From NCBI RefSeq assembly GCF_021603585.1, contig NZ_BQHI01000003.1, forward strand, positions 124,001-188,000: a stretch of 64,000 bases of DNA. Direction: 5' to 3'. This stretch comes from Pseudomonas sputi. GTDB lineage: Bacteria > Pseudomonadota > Gammaproteobacteria > Pseudomonadales > Pseudomonadaceae. Below the pieces are notes generated by a model, which searched no databases, was not told the origin of the DNA, and saw only the letters and a list, made by a program, of their open reading frames with translations. Below, one piece after another: positions 14,323-22,468 of this stretch (positions are counted from its first letter, which is position 1; every line of letters begins with the position of its first letter). The position numbers and the translations under genes are program-made.

Positions 14323-17151
14323 ATGAGCTTGCACATCAATACGCCGAGGATGTCTGTGTCCGACCCGCGCGGCTTGCCGGTTCGCACGGTCGAGTATTGC
14401 CGGACGATCAAGGCTGGGCCTGTCGAGCCCCGGATCAACCGAGTGCTTCACGATCCCGCGGGGCGCGTCATCAGGCAATGGGATCCACGCCTGTGGGAAC
14501 TGCAATCGGCAGACCCTCTGACACCGGCCAGCCTGACGCAGGTGTTTTCCCTCAATGCCAGGGTGATCCGAACGGACAGCGCTGATGCCGGTACGCAGCG
14601 CGAATTGCCGGGGCTCGGTTCACAATCGGTATTGGGTTGGGACAGTCGCCAGACGCGCCGCGAAACCGAGCACGATGCCTTGCTGCGACCGGTTGCGGTG
14701 TGCGAGCAAGGCGCGGGCGAACCTCGGCATTGTGTCGAGCGCTTCACTTATGGTTCTCCCGGAGCAGGTGATCAGGCTAAAAATCAGTTCGGGCAGTTGA
14801 TTCGTCATGATCATCCTGGGGGGCGCGTACTGTTCAACGCCTTTGCAATCAGCGGCCAATGCTCCGAGGACACCCGTCACTTCACCCTTGACCCGGTAAC
14901 GCCCGATTGGCCGGAACGCGAGGAGGACCGGCTGGCCTTGCTTGAGCCGGGGGCGGGGGCGACCACCCGATGGCGCTTCGGGGCGCAGGGCGATGTGCTC
15001 GAGCAGGTGGATGCCAGGGACAACCGGCATGTTTTCGCGTTGACGGTCGATGGTCGTTTGCGTGAACGTCGGTTGCAGTTGAAGAACCAGCCCGAGCAGA
15101 CACTGGTCAGCGACATCCGCTACAGCGCGTATGGCAGCATCGAGCGGGAAACGGCCGGCAATGGCGTGGTGGCCATGCTGACGTATCGCCCGGAGGATGG
15201 TCGCCTGACGGTCCGCCGGGATGAGGATGCCACCGGGCGAGTACTGCAACACCGGATTTATGGTTATGACCGGATGGGAAACGTCCTGAGCATCGAGGAC
15301 AAGGCAATGCCGATCCGCTATTTCGCCAATCAGCGGGTAGAACCGGTCAGCCGGTTTTTCTATGACAGCCTTTATCAATTGATCAGGGCGTTCGGCTGGG
15401 AAGCTGGCACTGCCAGTCAGGGCCCGCCATCAAGGGGGCGAGTCGATCCGGCGGCGGTCAGCAACTATCAGCAGAGTTACAGATATGACGCCAGCGGTAA
15501 CCTGTGCGAATTGATTCACCTTGGCTCACAAGGCCCTGGGCGCAATCTTCAGCCTGCACGGTATAGCAATCGCAGTCTGCCGTACGATGTCACGCCGCCC
15601 ACCGAGGCTGAAATTGCGGCGGCATTCGATGACGGAGGCAACCTGCTGATGCTGGAGCCAGGTCGATTGCTGAGCTGGAACCTGCGTAATCAACTGCAAT
15701 CGGTCAGCCCGGTCGAACGTGTCTCCGGAGGGAATGATCAGGAAGTCTATCTCTACGGGAATGACGCTCAGCGAGTGCGCAAGATCCGCTCCCAAAAAAC
15801 CAGCGCACGCACGGTCGTTGCCGAGGTGCGCTATGTGCCGGGACTGGAGCTGCGCAGCAACAGTGGCACCGGCGAGCGGTTGCAAGTCATCACCGTCGAA
15901 GGCGGGCTCAACAGCGCTCGAGTGTTGCACTGGGAGAGTGCGCCGCCCTCGGGAATCAATGATCGGTATCGATACAGTTGTGCCGATCATGTGGGGTCCG
16001 TCAGCCTGGAAACCGCCGCTGACGGCGCGATCATCAGTCAGGAACGCTTCCACCCGTTCGGTACAACCGCCTGGCAGGACGGCGAGCACGGTTACAAATT
16101 CGCGCGTTACTCAGGTAAGGAGCGTGACGCGACCCGGCTTTGTTACTACGGCTCTCGCTATTACATCCCCTGGTTGCAGCACTGGTTGAATCCTGACCCG
16201 GCAGGGGCGGTCGACGGACTCAATCTGTACAGGATGGTTCTCAACAATCCCATGACTTACAGCGATGTGGACGGCGCCGAAACCCGAGAAAAACAGGCCA
16301 ACGGCTTATGGATGCCTGTGCTCGCGACAGGCGAGAACCGCCAGAGGCCGGGCGCTGTCCCGGTCGACGCAGGGAAGCCGCACAACAATGTGCCGTTCAC
16401 TGCGAAAGCGACCGGTATTCGCGAGGCGTTGACGATTCCACAGTTCAGTCGACTGACGATCAATACCGATTTGTTCATGCCCCAAAAGGCCGGATATTCC
16501 CAGACCATTACCAAGCAACTTGTGAACACGCAGGGCGGTGACCGCTTCATATTCTCCATGCAGCGAATAAGCTACAGCGGCTCTGTACGCGGCGAGTTCA
16601 ATGCGATCAAGGTGGTCGATATTCCGGCCGGAGAAATACCTGACCAATCCAGCGCCGTGTCAGGTTACTGGGTGGCCCAGGGCGGGTATCTGGACATACC
16701 GGTGCATCCCCGGGCGACAGAGCCTGAATATGTATTTACTCCCGGGTTCAGTGGTTGTTCGCTGACCGTCGATCAGCTCAACGACAACACCTTGAGGGTA
16801 AGGCATGTCGAGGGCAGCAAAGAGGCAGAGCAATACAATCGTTTGCCGTCAGCCGAGCATGGAATGGGCATGAGTGCGGCCATGGAGTTCATGGATTACG
16901 GCTTCGATGACGAGGGTGGCAAGGTCGTGACGCAACTGACCGGTTTCGCTTTCATGAGGTACGAACGCAAGACCAGGACCTGGAATATCCACTATCAGAG
17001 CAATCAGGGGGCGGCGACGATCGGCGTTTATTCCACAGAGCGGAAACTGTTCGGAGGATCAAAGTCCTTTGCCAGTGTGATGGAGAAACCGAAGGTCAGA
17101 AGAACGATGACCAAGCAAGCGGTCACCGTCCGCGCACGCCCACAGGGTTAA
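14323..17151 (+). CDS. TccC-like Rhs toxin with CNF/BLF1-like C-terminal tip (candidate)
   Basis: The 942-residue protein has the layout of TccC, the C component of Tc toxins. It has an N-terminal DPRGLPVRTVEY segment and YD/Rhs repeats (YDRMGNVLSIEDKAMPIRYF, YDSLYQLIRAFGWE). The conserved Rhs-associated core RYSGKERDATRLCYYGSRYY is followed by NPDPAG, DGLNLYRMV and NNPMTYSDVDGAE, ending near residue 653. In TccC the core forms a shell and cuts off the variable tip. The 289-residue tip contains FSGC (Cys812) and, 16 residues on, His828, recalling the LSGC...His pair of CNF1/BLF1 glutamine deamidases. That match is my inference. The usual DPDG-L junction is altered to DVDG-A. No TcA/TcB gene and no obvious immunity gene lies nearby. 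It is the upstream copy of a tandem pair. Confidence 0.8.
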   Translation: MSLHINTPRMSVSDPRGLPVRTVEYCRTIKAGPVEPRINRVLHDPAGRVIRQWDPRLWELQSADPLTPASLTQVFSLNARVIRTDSADAGTQRELPGLGSQSVLGWDSRQTRRETEHDALLRPVAVCEQGAGEPRHCVERFTYGSPGAGDQAKNQFGQLIRHDHPGGRVLFNAFAISGQCSEDTRHFTLDPVTPDWPEREEDRLALLEPGAGATTRWRFGAQGDVLEQVDARDNRHVFALTVDGRLRERRLQLKNQPEQTLVSDIRYSAYGSIERETAGNGVVAMLTYRPEDGRLTVRRDEDATGRVLQHRIYGYDRMGNVLSIEDKAMPIRYFANQRVEPVSRFFYDSLYQLIRAFGWEAGTASQGPPSRGRVDPAAVSNYQQSYRYDASGNLCELIHLGSQGPGRNLQPARYSNRSLPYDVTPPTEAEIAAAFDDGGNLLMLEPGRLLSWNLRNQLQSVSPVERVSGGNDQEVYLYGNDAQRVRKIRSQKTSARTVVAEVRYVPGLELRSNSGTGERLQVITVEGGLNSARVLHWESAPPSGINDRYRYSCADHVGSVSLETAADGAIISQERFHPFGTTAWQDGEHGYKFARYSGKERDATRLCYYGSRYYIPWLQHWLNPDPAGAVDGLNLYRMVLNNPMTYSDVDGAETREKQANGLWMPVLATGENRQRPGAVPVDAGKPHNNVPFTAKATGIREALTIPQFSRLTINTDLFMPQKAGYSQTITKQLVNTQGGDRFIFSMQRISYSGSVRGEFNAIKVVDIPAGEIPDQSSAVSGYWVAQGGYLDIPVHPRATEPEYVFTPGFSGCSLTVDQLNDNTLRVRHVEGSKEAEQYNRLPSAEHGMGMSAAMEFMDYGFDDEGGKVVTQLTGFAFMRYERKTRTWNIHYQSNQGAATIGVYSTERKLFGGSKSFASVMEKPKVRRTMTKQAVTVRARPQG

Positions 17152-17210
17152 AAAAACACCACGCGACCTGCTGCGGATAGGGGACGCAGCGGGCCGGGCG
17201 GTGCTTGTTA
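17152..17210. terminator. Terminator-like stem after the first rhs gene
   Basis: AAACACC...GGTGCTT and CTGCTGCG...CGCAGCGGG arms form a long imperfect stem just after the stop. The inner part GCTGCGGATAGGGGACGCAGC is identical to that of the terminator at 20165-20233 between rhs2 and algA, showing that this is its duplicated and partly decayed copy. Confidence 0.65.
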
Positions 17211-17221
17211 TTGCAGGTCGA

Positions 17222-17370
17222 TCACTGCGCGATGGTTTTCACCGAGACGCCGCGTTCGCTCGGGGTGGCGCGACCGGAGATATCTTCGAAGCGCTCGATA
17301 TCGTCTTCGCCCAGGTCCGAGCCCGAAGGCACTTCGATGATTTCCAGCGGATCTTGCCCGGGCTGCGCGC
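17222..17370 (-). pseudogene. Remnant of the algA 3' end
   Basis: On the minus strand this stretch matches the last ~150 bases of algA (20240-20389) almost base for base: CGATGGTTTTCACCGAGACG, then TATCTTCGAAGCGCTCGATA, then TTCGCCCAGGT. It includes a stop at the equivalent place (TGA instead of TAA). A single G is missing (CCAGCGGATC against CCAGCGGGATC), shifting the frame, and several substitutions have accumulated. No start exists, so it is a non-functional fragment left by the duplication that created the second rhs gene. The similarity ends abruptly, about 10 bases before the second rhs leader begins. Confidence 0.88.
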
Positions 17371-17380
17371 AGGTGCCGTT

Positions 17381-17476
17381 GGTCGGGACTGTAATTTCCG
17401 ACAGTAGCCGAACGAGCGCTGAGCTTGCTCAGATACCAGAGGCACAACAAATGCCGGTTGCGGGGAAGCGCGCTCC
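17381..17476 (+). repeat. rhs leader, copy 2 of the duplicated segment
   Basis: This is the second copy of the rhs leader (first copy 14225-14322), starting GGTCGGGACTGTAATTTCCG. It is joined directly to the algA remnant, so the duplication junction lies at about 17370-17381. Confidence 0.85.
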
Positions 17477-20167
17477 ATGAGCTTGCACGTCAATACGCCG
17501 AGAATGTCTGTGGTCGACCCGCGCGGCTTGCCGGTGCGCACGGTCGACTATTGTCGAGACATCGAGAACGGACCGGTCGAGTCCCGGGTCAACCGCACCC
17601 TGCATGACGCGGCGGGGCGTACGGTCAAACAGTGGGACCCGCGACTTTGGCTGTCGCAGGCCGGCGACCCTCTGACCCCGGCCAACCTGACGCAGGTGTT
17701 TACCCTGGACTCCACGGTGATTCGTTCGGACAGCGTCGATGCCGGCACGCAAATCGAGTTGAAGGGACTCGCCGCACAAACGCTGTTCAGTTGGGACAGC
17801 CGTCAGACGCAGCGCGAGATCGAGCACGACAATTTGTTGCGCCCTGTCGCGATATTCGAAGAAGGAACAGGCGTGCCTCGGCGTTGTGTCGAGCGATTGA
17901 CTTACGGTCATCCCGGCAGCGGGGATCCGTCGCGAAACCAGTTCGGTCAGCTGATTCGTCATGACCAGCCGGCGGGCAGCGTGCTGTTCAATGCGTTTGC
18001 AATCACCGGCCCCTGCACCGAAGACACCCGCCACTTTACTCTGGAGCCGCTCACACCCGACTGGCCGGAGCAGGAGGCGGATCGTCAGCGGCTGCTGGAG
18101 CCAGGCGCCGGTGCGACATCGCAGTGGCGCCATGGTGCGCTGGGCGACGTGCTGGAGCAGACGGATGCCCGAGACAACCGGCATACGTTCGCGCTGACCG
18201 TCGATGGTCGCTTGCGCGAGCGGCGATTGCAGTTGAAAGGTGAACCTGAGCCGACCGTGATCAATGACATCCACTACAACGCGGACGGCAGCATCGAGCG
18301 GGAAACCGCCGGCAACGGTGTGCAAACCACGCTGACGTATCGGCCCGAAGACGGTCGAGTGATGATGCGTCGGGCCGAGCGTGCCGAGAGTCGTGTGCTG
18401 CAACACCTGATTTACAGCTATGACCGGATGGGCAATGTCTTGAGCATCGAGGACAAGGCACTGCCGATCCGTTACTTCGCCAATCAGCGAATCGAGCCGG
18501 TCAGTCGGTACGTCTACGACAGCCTATACCAGTTGATCAGGGTGTTCGGGTGGGAAGCCGGCAGTAGCAGTCAGGGGCCGGCATCGATGGGGCGAGTCGA
18601 TCCGGATGCAGTCAGCAACTATCAGCAGACTTACCAATATGATGTCGGCGGTAATCTGCTCGAATTGAGTCACCTTGGCCCACAAGGCCATGGGCGCAAA
18701 CTGCAGCCGGCGCGGTACAGCAATCGCAGTCTGCCGTACGACATCACGCCGCCCACCGAGGCGCACATCGCGGCAGCATTCGACGGCAGGGGCAATTTGC
18801 TGGAACTGGAGCCGGGTCGATTGCTGAGCTGGAGCCTGCGCAACCAACTGCAAACAGTCATCCCGGTGGCGCGCGCCTCCGGGAGCAACGACGGTGAGAC
18901 TTATCTCTATGGTGGCGACAATCAGCGGGTGCGCAAAATCCGCTCATTAAAGACCAACGCACGCACCGTGGTTGCCGAAGTGCGCTATTTGCCGGGGCTG
19001 GAGCTACGCAGCGACAACGGTTCAGGCGAGCAGTTGCAAGTCATCACCGTCGAGGGCGGGCTCAACAGCGTTCGAGTACTGCACTGGGAAAGTGCGCCAC
19101 CCTCGGGCGTCAACAATCGGTATCGATACGGTTGTGCCGATCATTTGGGGTCCATCAGCCTGGAAACCGCCGACGACGGCGCGATCATCAGTCAGGAGCG
19201 TTTCCACCCTTTCGGTACATCCGCCTGGCAGGACGGCGAACACAGTTACAAATTCGTGCATTACTCGGGCAAGGAGCGTGATGCGACCAGACTGTGCTAC
19301 TACGGTTACCGCTACTACATCCCGTGGTTGCAACGTTGGGCAAGTACCGATCCTGGCGGATATTCGGACGGGCTGAATATTTACCGGATGGTTCGCAACA
19401 ATCCACTCACGTTGAGAGACGCACTGGGGCTACAAAGCGAAACCGGAATCTACGAAGCGCAGGTGGGTACTCGAGTGAGGCTGGCCTTCAAGCTGCTTTC
19501 CTCCCAGGCCCATGTGTCCAGGCTCGACCCGGCAGGGGGGCAATACAGCAAGTCTGTTGATTTCAAACTGGTTGAAGTCGGCGAAGGTCCCGAGTTTTCA
19601 GTGAACAAAGGCGAACTGTCGAGTCACCTGAGGATGTATCGACGCCAGTACCGTGCGATGTACCACAACTCGATGCGGCGAGATCCGCAGAAAATCGATA
19701 TCAGCGCGGCGCAAAACTTTGAATTGGGAAAAGAGATCGCCGAGATCACATCCTCGTCCCTCAAGTATTCAAGCGAACCCCGTGTATCAGAAGAGAAAAC
19801 GGTTACCAATCACTACTTCGCATTGATCAATCGTGACGATGTCGAAAAGAAGGGCCAGGGCAAAGTGATTTATGGCATCGCTGAGTTGAGTGTCTCGTCA
19901 ATAAAGGGAGGAGAAAGCACGGTTCATGTGAGCAACGTACTTGCGCACCCACTGTCGCAGCCGGGCGTGGAAAACTTCCTGGGTGAATCGGTCGAGGCCA
20001 TCGAGGCCATTCGACCTTTCAGATTGCGTGGCATTGGAACCTACCTGACCGTCAAGTCGTTGGCCCGGATGGTGAGCACGCGCGACGTTCAGAAAGTCAG
20101 GACGGCCGCGGTCAATCCGCGATCAGCGGCTATCGCCAAAAGACTGGGAGCCAGAAAAGTGGCGTAA
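17477..20167 (+). CDS. TccC-like Rhs toxin with GNAT-like C-terminal tip (candidate)
   Basis: The 896-residue protein has a core (1-652) very similar to that of the preceding gene. It has DPRGLPVRTVDY at the start, Rhs/YD repeats, RYLPGLELRSDNG, the RHS core SGKERDATRLCYYGYRYY and then STDPGGYSDGLNIYRMV-RNNPLTLRDALGL. The 244-residue tip is unrelated to that of the first gene. Its last 48 residues (849-896) read like a GNAT acetyltransferase: RLRGIGTYL resembles the acetyl-CoA pyrophosphate loop R-x-x-G-x-G/A, preceded by a strand VHVSNVLAHP and followed by AAVNPRSAAIAKRLGARKV, the usual last strand and helix. The GNAT reading is inference. No immunity gene follows; a bidirectional terminator separates it from algA. 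Confidence 0.8.
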   Translation: MSLHVNTPRMSVVDPRGLPVRTVDYCRDIENGPVESRVNRTLHDAAGRTVKQWDPRLWLSQAGDPLTPANLTQVFTLDSTVIRSDSVDAGTQIELKGLAAQTLFSWDSRQTQREIEHDNLLRPVAIFEEGTGVPRRCVERLTYGHPGSGDPSRNQFGQLIRHDQPAGSVLFNAFAITGPCTEDTRHFTLEPLTPDWPEQEADRQRLLEPGAGATSQWRHGALGDVLEQTDARDNRHTFALTVDGRLRERRLQLKGEPEPTVINDIHYNADGSIERETAGNGVQTTLTYRPEDGRVMMRRAERAESRVLQHLIYSYDRMGNVLSIEDKALPIRYFANQRIEPVSRYVYDSLYQLIRVFGWEAGSSSQGPASMGRVDPDAVSNYQQTYQYDVGGNLLELSHLGPQGHGRKLQPARYSNRSLPYDITPPTEAHIAAAFDGRGNLLELEPGRLLSWSLRNQLQTVIPVARASGSNDGETYLYGGDNQRVRKIRSLKTNARTVVAEVRYLPGLELRSDNGSGEQLQVITVEGGLNSVRVLHWESAPPSGVNNRYRYGCADHLGSISLETADDGAIISQERFHPFGTSAWQDGEHSYKFVHYSGKERDATRLCYYGYRYYIPWLQRWASTDPGGYSDGLNIYRMVRNNPLTLRDALGLQSETGIYEAQVGTRVRLAFKLLSSQAHVSRLDPAGGQYSKSVDFKLVEVGEGPEFSVNKGELSSHLRMYRRQYRAMYHNSMRRDPQKIDISAAQNFELGKEIAEITSSSLKYSSEPRVSEEKTVTNHYFALINRDDVEKKGQGKVIYGIAELSVSSIKGGESTVHVSNVLAHPLSQPGVENFLGESVEAIEAIRPFRLRGIGTYLTVKSLARMVSTRDVQKVRTAAVNPRSAAIAKRLGARKVA

Positions 20168-20233
20168 AAAAGCCCCCGCCCAACCCGCTGCGGATAGGGG
20201 ACGCAGCGGGTTGCACGGGGGCTTCTTGTTACG
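20165..20233. terminator. Bidirectional terminator between rhs2 and algA
   Basis: AAGCCCCCG...CGGGGGCTT and AACCCGCTGCG...CGCAGCGGGTT form a long stem flanked by AAAAAA on the left and TTCTTGTT on the right. It can end both the plus-strand rhs2 transcript and the minus-strand alginate operon. Confidence 0.85.
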
Positions 20234-20239
20234 AAACGC

Positions 20240-21691
20240 TTACTGCGCGATGGTTTTCACCGAGACGCCGCGTTCGATCGGGGTGGAGCGACCGTAGATA
20301 TCTTCGAAGCGCTCGATATCGTCTTCGCCCAGGTACGAGCCCGACTGCACTTCGATGATCTCCAGCGGGATCTTGCCCGGGTTGCGCAGGCGATGGACCG
20401 AGGCGATCGGGATGTAGGTCGACTGGTTTTCAGTGAGCAGAAACACGTTCTCGTCGCAGGTCACTTCGGCGGTGCCGCTGACCACGATCCAGTGCTCGGC
20501 GCGGTGGTGGTGCATCTGCAGCGACAGACACGCGCCCGGCTTGACCGAGATGTGCTTGACCTGGAAGCGCCCGCCCATGTCCACCGAGTCGTAGGAGCCC
20601 CACGGACGGTAGACCTCGCAGTGGTTCTGGGTTTCGCTGCGGCCCTGAGCGTTGAGGGTGTTGACCATCTGCTTGACGCCTTGGACCTTGTCCTTGTGGG
20701 CGATCATCATGGCGTCCTTGGTTTCGACCACGACGATGTTTTCCAGGCCGATCACCGACACCAGTTTGCCGTTGCCGTGGATCATGCAGTTCCTGCTGTC
20801 CTGAATCACCACGTCGCCCTTGCTGACGTTGCCGTTGGCGTCCTTCTCGTTGACCTCCCACAGTGACGACCAGCAACCGACATCGCTCCAGCCGGCGGTC
20901 AGCGGCACCACGCAGGCGCGCTGGGTCTTTTCCATCACGGAGTAGTCGATGGAGTTATCCGGGCAGCAGGCGAAGGTGGCTTCGTCCAGGGTGACGGTGT
21001 CGGCATCCTGCTGGCTGCGCTCGAGGGTCAGCAGGCAGGTGTCGTAGATGTCCGGATCATGCTTTTTCAGCTCTTCGAGGAAACGGCTGGCGCGGAACAG
21101 GAACATGCCGCTGTTCCAGTAGTAACCGCCGGACTCGACGTACTCGGTGGCGCGTTTGACGTCGGGTTTTTCCACGAAGTGCGAGACGCGGCTGACGCCT
21201 TCCGGCAGCAGCGAATCACCGGTGGACTTGATGTAGCCGTAACCGGTTTCCGGTTTGGTGGCCGGCACGCCGAACAGCACCATCTCGCCGTTTTCAGCAG
21301 CGACGGTGGCCAGGGCCAGCGCACGTTGCAGGGCTTTCTGGTCTTCGAGAACGTGGTCGGCCGGGAGCACCAGCATCAGTTCGTCGCGACCTTCATTGAC
21401 CAGCATCATCGCGGTCAGCGCCACGGCCGGCGCGGTGTTGCGACCGAAGGGTTCCATCAGGATCCGCTGGCATTCCAGATTGCGGCTGGCCAACTGCTCG
21501 TTGACGATGAAGCGGTGATCCTTGTTGCAGACCACGATCGGGGTGTCCATGCCTTCGAACACCAGGCGCTCGAGGGTTTGCTGGAACAATGTGTGTTCGC
21601 CGGTCAGGGCGAGGAATTGCTTGGGAAACTGCTTGCGCGAAAGCGGCCAAAGACGTGAGCCGCTACCACCTGACAAGATCACCGGAATCAT
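20240..21691 (-). CDS. algA: AlgA: mannose-6-phosphate isomerase / mannose-1-phosphate guanylyltransferase
   Basis: This 483-residue bifunctional cytosolic enzyme makes mannose-6-phosphate from fructose-6-phosphate and later GDP-mannose from mannose-1-phosphate for alginate synthesis. The guanylyltransferase signature GGSGSRLWPLSRK is at residues 8-20. The C-terminal cupin PMI domain carries RPWGSYDSVD and LSLQMHHHRAEHWIVVSGTA. The start at MIPVILSGG (21691) follows GGAG at 8 bases; an ATG 12 codons upstream would add an unconserved tail. It is the last gene of the operon, 105 bp after algF with a stem-loop in the gap. Its 3' end is the source of the remnant at 17222-17370. Confidence 0.97.
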   Translation of the reverse strand: MIPVILSGGSGSRLWPLSRKQFPKQFLALTGEHTLFQQTLERLVFEGMDTPIVVCNKDHRFIVNEQLASRNLECQRILMEPFGRNTAPAVALTAMMLVNEGRDELMLVLPADHVLEDQKALQRALALATVAAENGEMVLFGVPATKPETGYGYIKSTGDSLLPEGVSRVSHFVEKPDVKRATEYVESGGYYWNSGMFLFRASRFLEELKKHDPDIYDTCLLTLERSQQDADTVTLDEATFACCPDNSIDYSVMEKTQRACVVPLTAGWSDVGCWSSLWEVNEKDANGNVSKGDVVIQDSRNCMIHGNGKLVSVIGLENIVVVETKDAMMIAHKDKVQGVKQMVNTLNAQGRSETQNHCEVYRPWGSYDSVDMGGRFQVKHISVKPGACLSLQMHHHRAEHWIVVSGTAEVTCDENVFLLTENQSTYIPIASVHRLRNPGKIPLEIIEVQSGSYLGEDDIERFEDIYGRSTPIERGVSVKTIAQ

Positions 21692-21763
21692 ATTGTTTAC
21701 TCCATAAAATCGATTGGTTAGAGGCACGAACGCTGTGTCGTTTCACTCTTGTTGTTATTCCGT

Positions 21764-21787
21764 ACCGGGCAGCGACGGCTGCCCGGT
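21764..21787 (-). other. Stem-loop in the algF-algA gap
   Basis: ACCGGGCAGC and GCTGCCCGGT form a perfect 10-bp stem with a 4-base loop. On the minus strand no T-run follows, so read-through into algA is expected, but the hairpin could stabilise the upstream mRNA or attenuate algA. Confidence 0.75.
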
Positions 21788-21796
21788 TTCATGTGC

Positions 21797-22453
21797 TTAG
21801 CGGGTCGACACCGGGCGTTTCACCCAGACTGGCGACAGGTTGCTGCCATTGCCGGTGACGTACAGCACGGCTGCCTCACCGCGCTCCAGGGCCACCGGTT
21901 TCACGTCGCCGACTTTCTTGTCGCCTTCGTACAGGGCCAGGCTGACTTTCACCGGGTTGATTTCACGCTCGCCACGGCCCTTGGCGGCCACGTTCGGCAC
22001 CACGTCGGTCTTGCCGTCGGCGGTCTTCAGGGTCAGCGACTTGTCGCTGAGGTTCTGCACGCGCACCAGGGATTTCTGCTTGTTCTTGAACGGCGGTTCT
22101 TCGATCAGTTGCGGCGCGCCGGAAGCGTTGTTGACCAGGGTGTAGTAGTGATCGCCGGCGAGTTTCACCGGCAGGGTCTGGCTGCCGACCTTGGCGCTGT
22201 AGTCGCCGCCCGGCATGAAGCTGAAGTCGCTGCTGGCCAGCGGCGCGACGTCGCTCAGATGGGTGCTGCCGACGGTGGCGCTGACTTCAGCGTTACTGGC
22301 GTTGTAGACGCGCACGAAGGTCGAGCCTTTCGGTGCAGTCGGGCCGTACAGCGCAGCGTCGCCACCGGCGAACGCCTGAACCGACAGCACGCTCAGGCCC
22401 GCAACCAGAGCAATGCGTTTGGCGAGACGACGAGGAGTTGTAGTGAAAGTCAT
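21797..22453 (-). CDS. algF: AlgF: alginate O-acetylation protein
   Basis: The 218-residue periplasmic protein has a signal peptide (RIALVAGLSVLSVQAFA, cleavage near residue 29) and two small beta domains (STFVRVYNASNAEVSATVGS; SLVRVQNLSDKSLTLKTADG). AlgF is required with AlgI, AlgJ and AlgX for O-acetylation of mannuronate residues and is thought to relay acetyl groups between them. It starts 15 bases after algJ. Confidence 0.95.
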   Translation of the reverse strand: MTFTTTPRRLAKRIALVAGLSVLSVQAFAGGDAALYGPTAPKGSTFVRVYNASNAEVSATVGSTHLSDVAPLASSDFSFMPGGDYSAKVGSQTLPVKLAGDHYYTLVNNASGAPQLIEEPPFKNKQKSLVRVQNLSDKSLTLKTADGKTDVVPNVAAKGRGEREINPVKVSLALYEGDKKVGDVKPVALERGEAAVLYVTGNGSNLSPVWVKRPVSTR

Positions 22454-22468
22454 GGTGTTACCTCTCTT

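Noticed and set aside
17201-17480. Short plus-strand frames between the two rhs genes as an immunity gene
   Set aside because: They are antisense to the algA remnant and read through the rhs leader; the sequence is explained by duplication.
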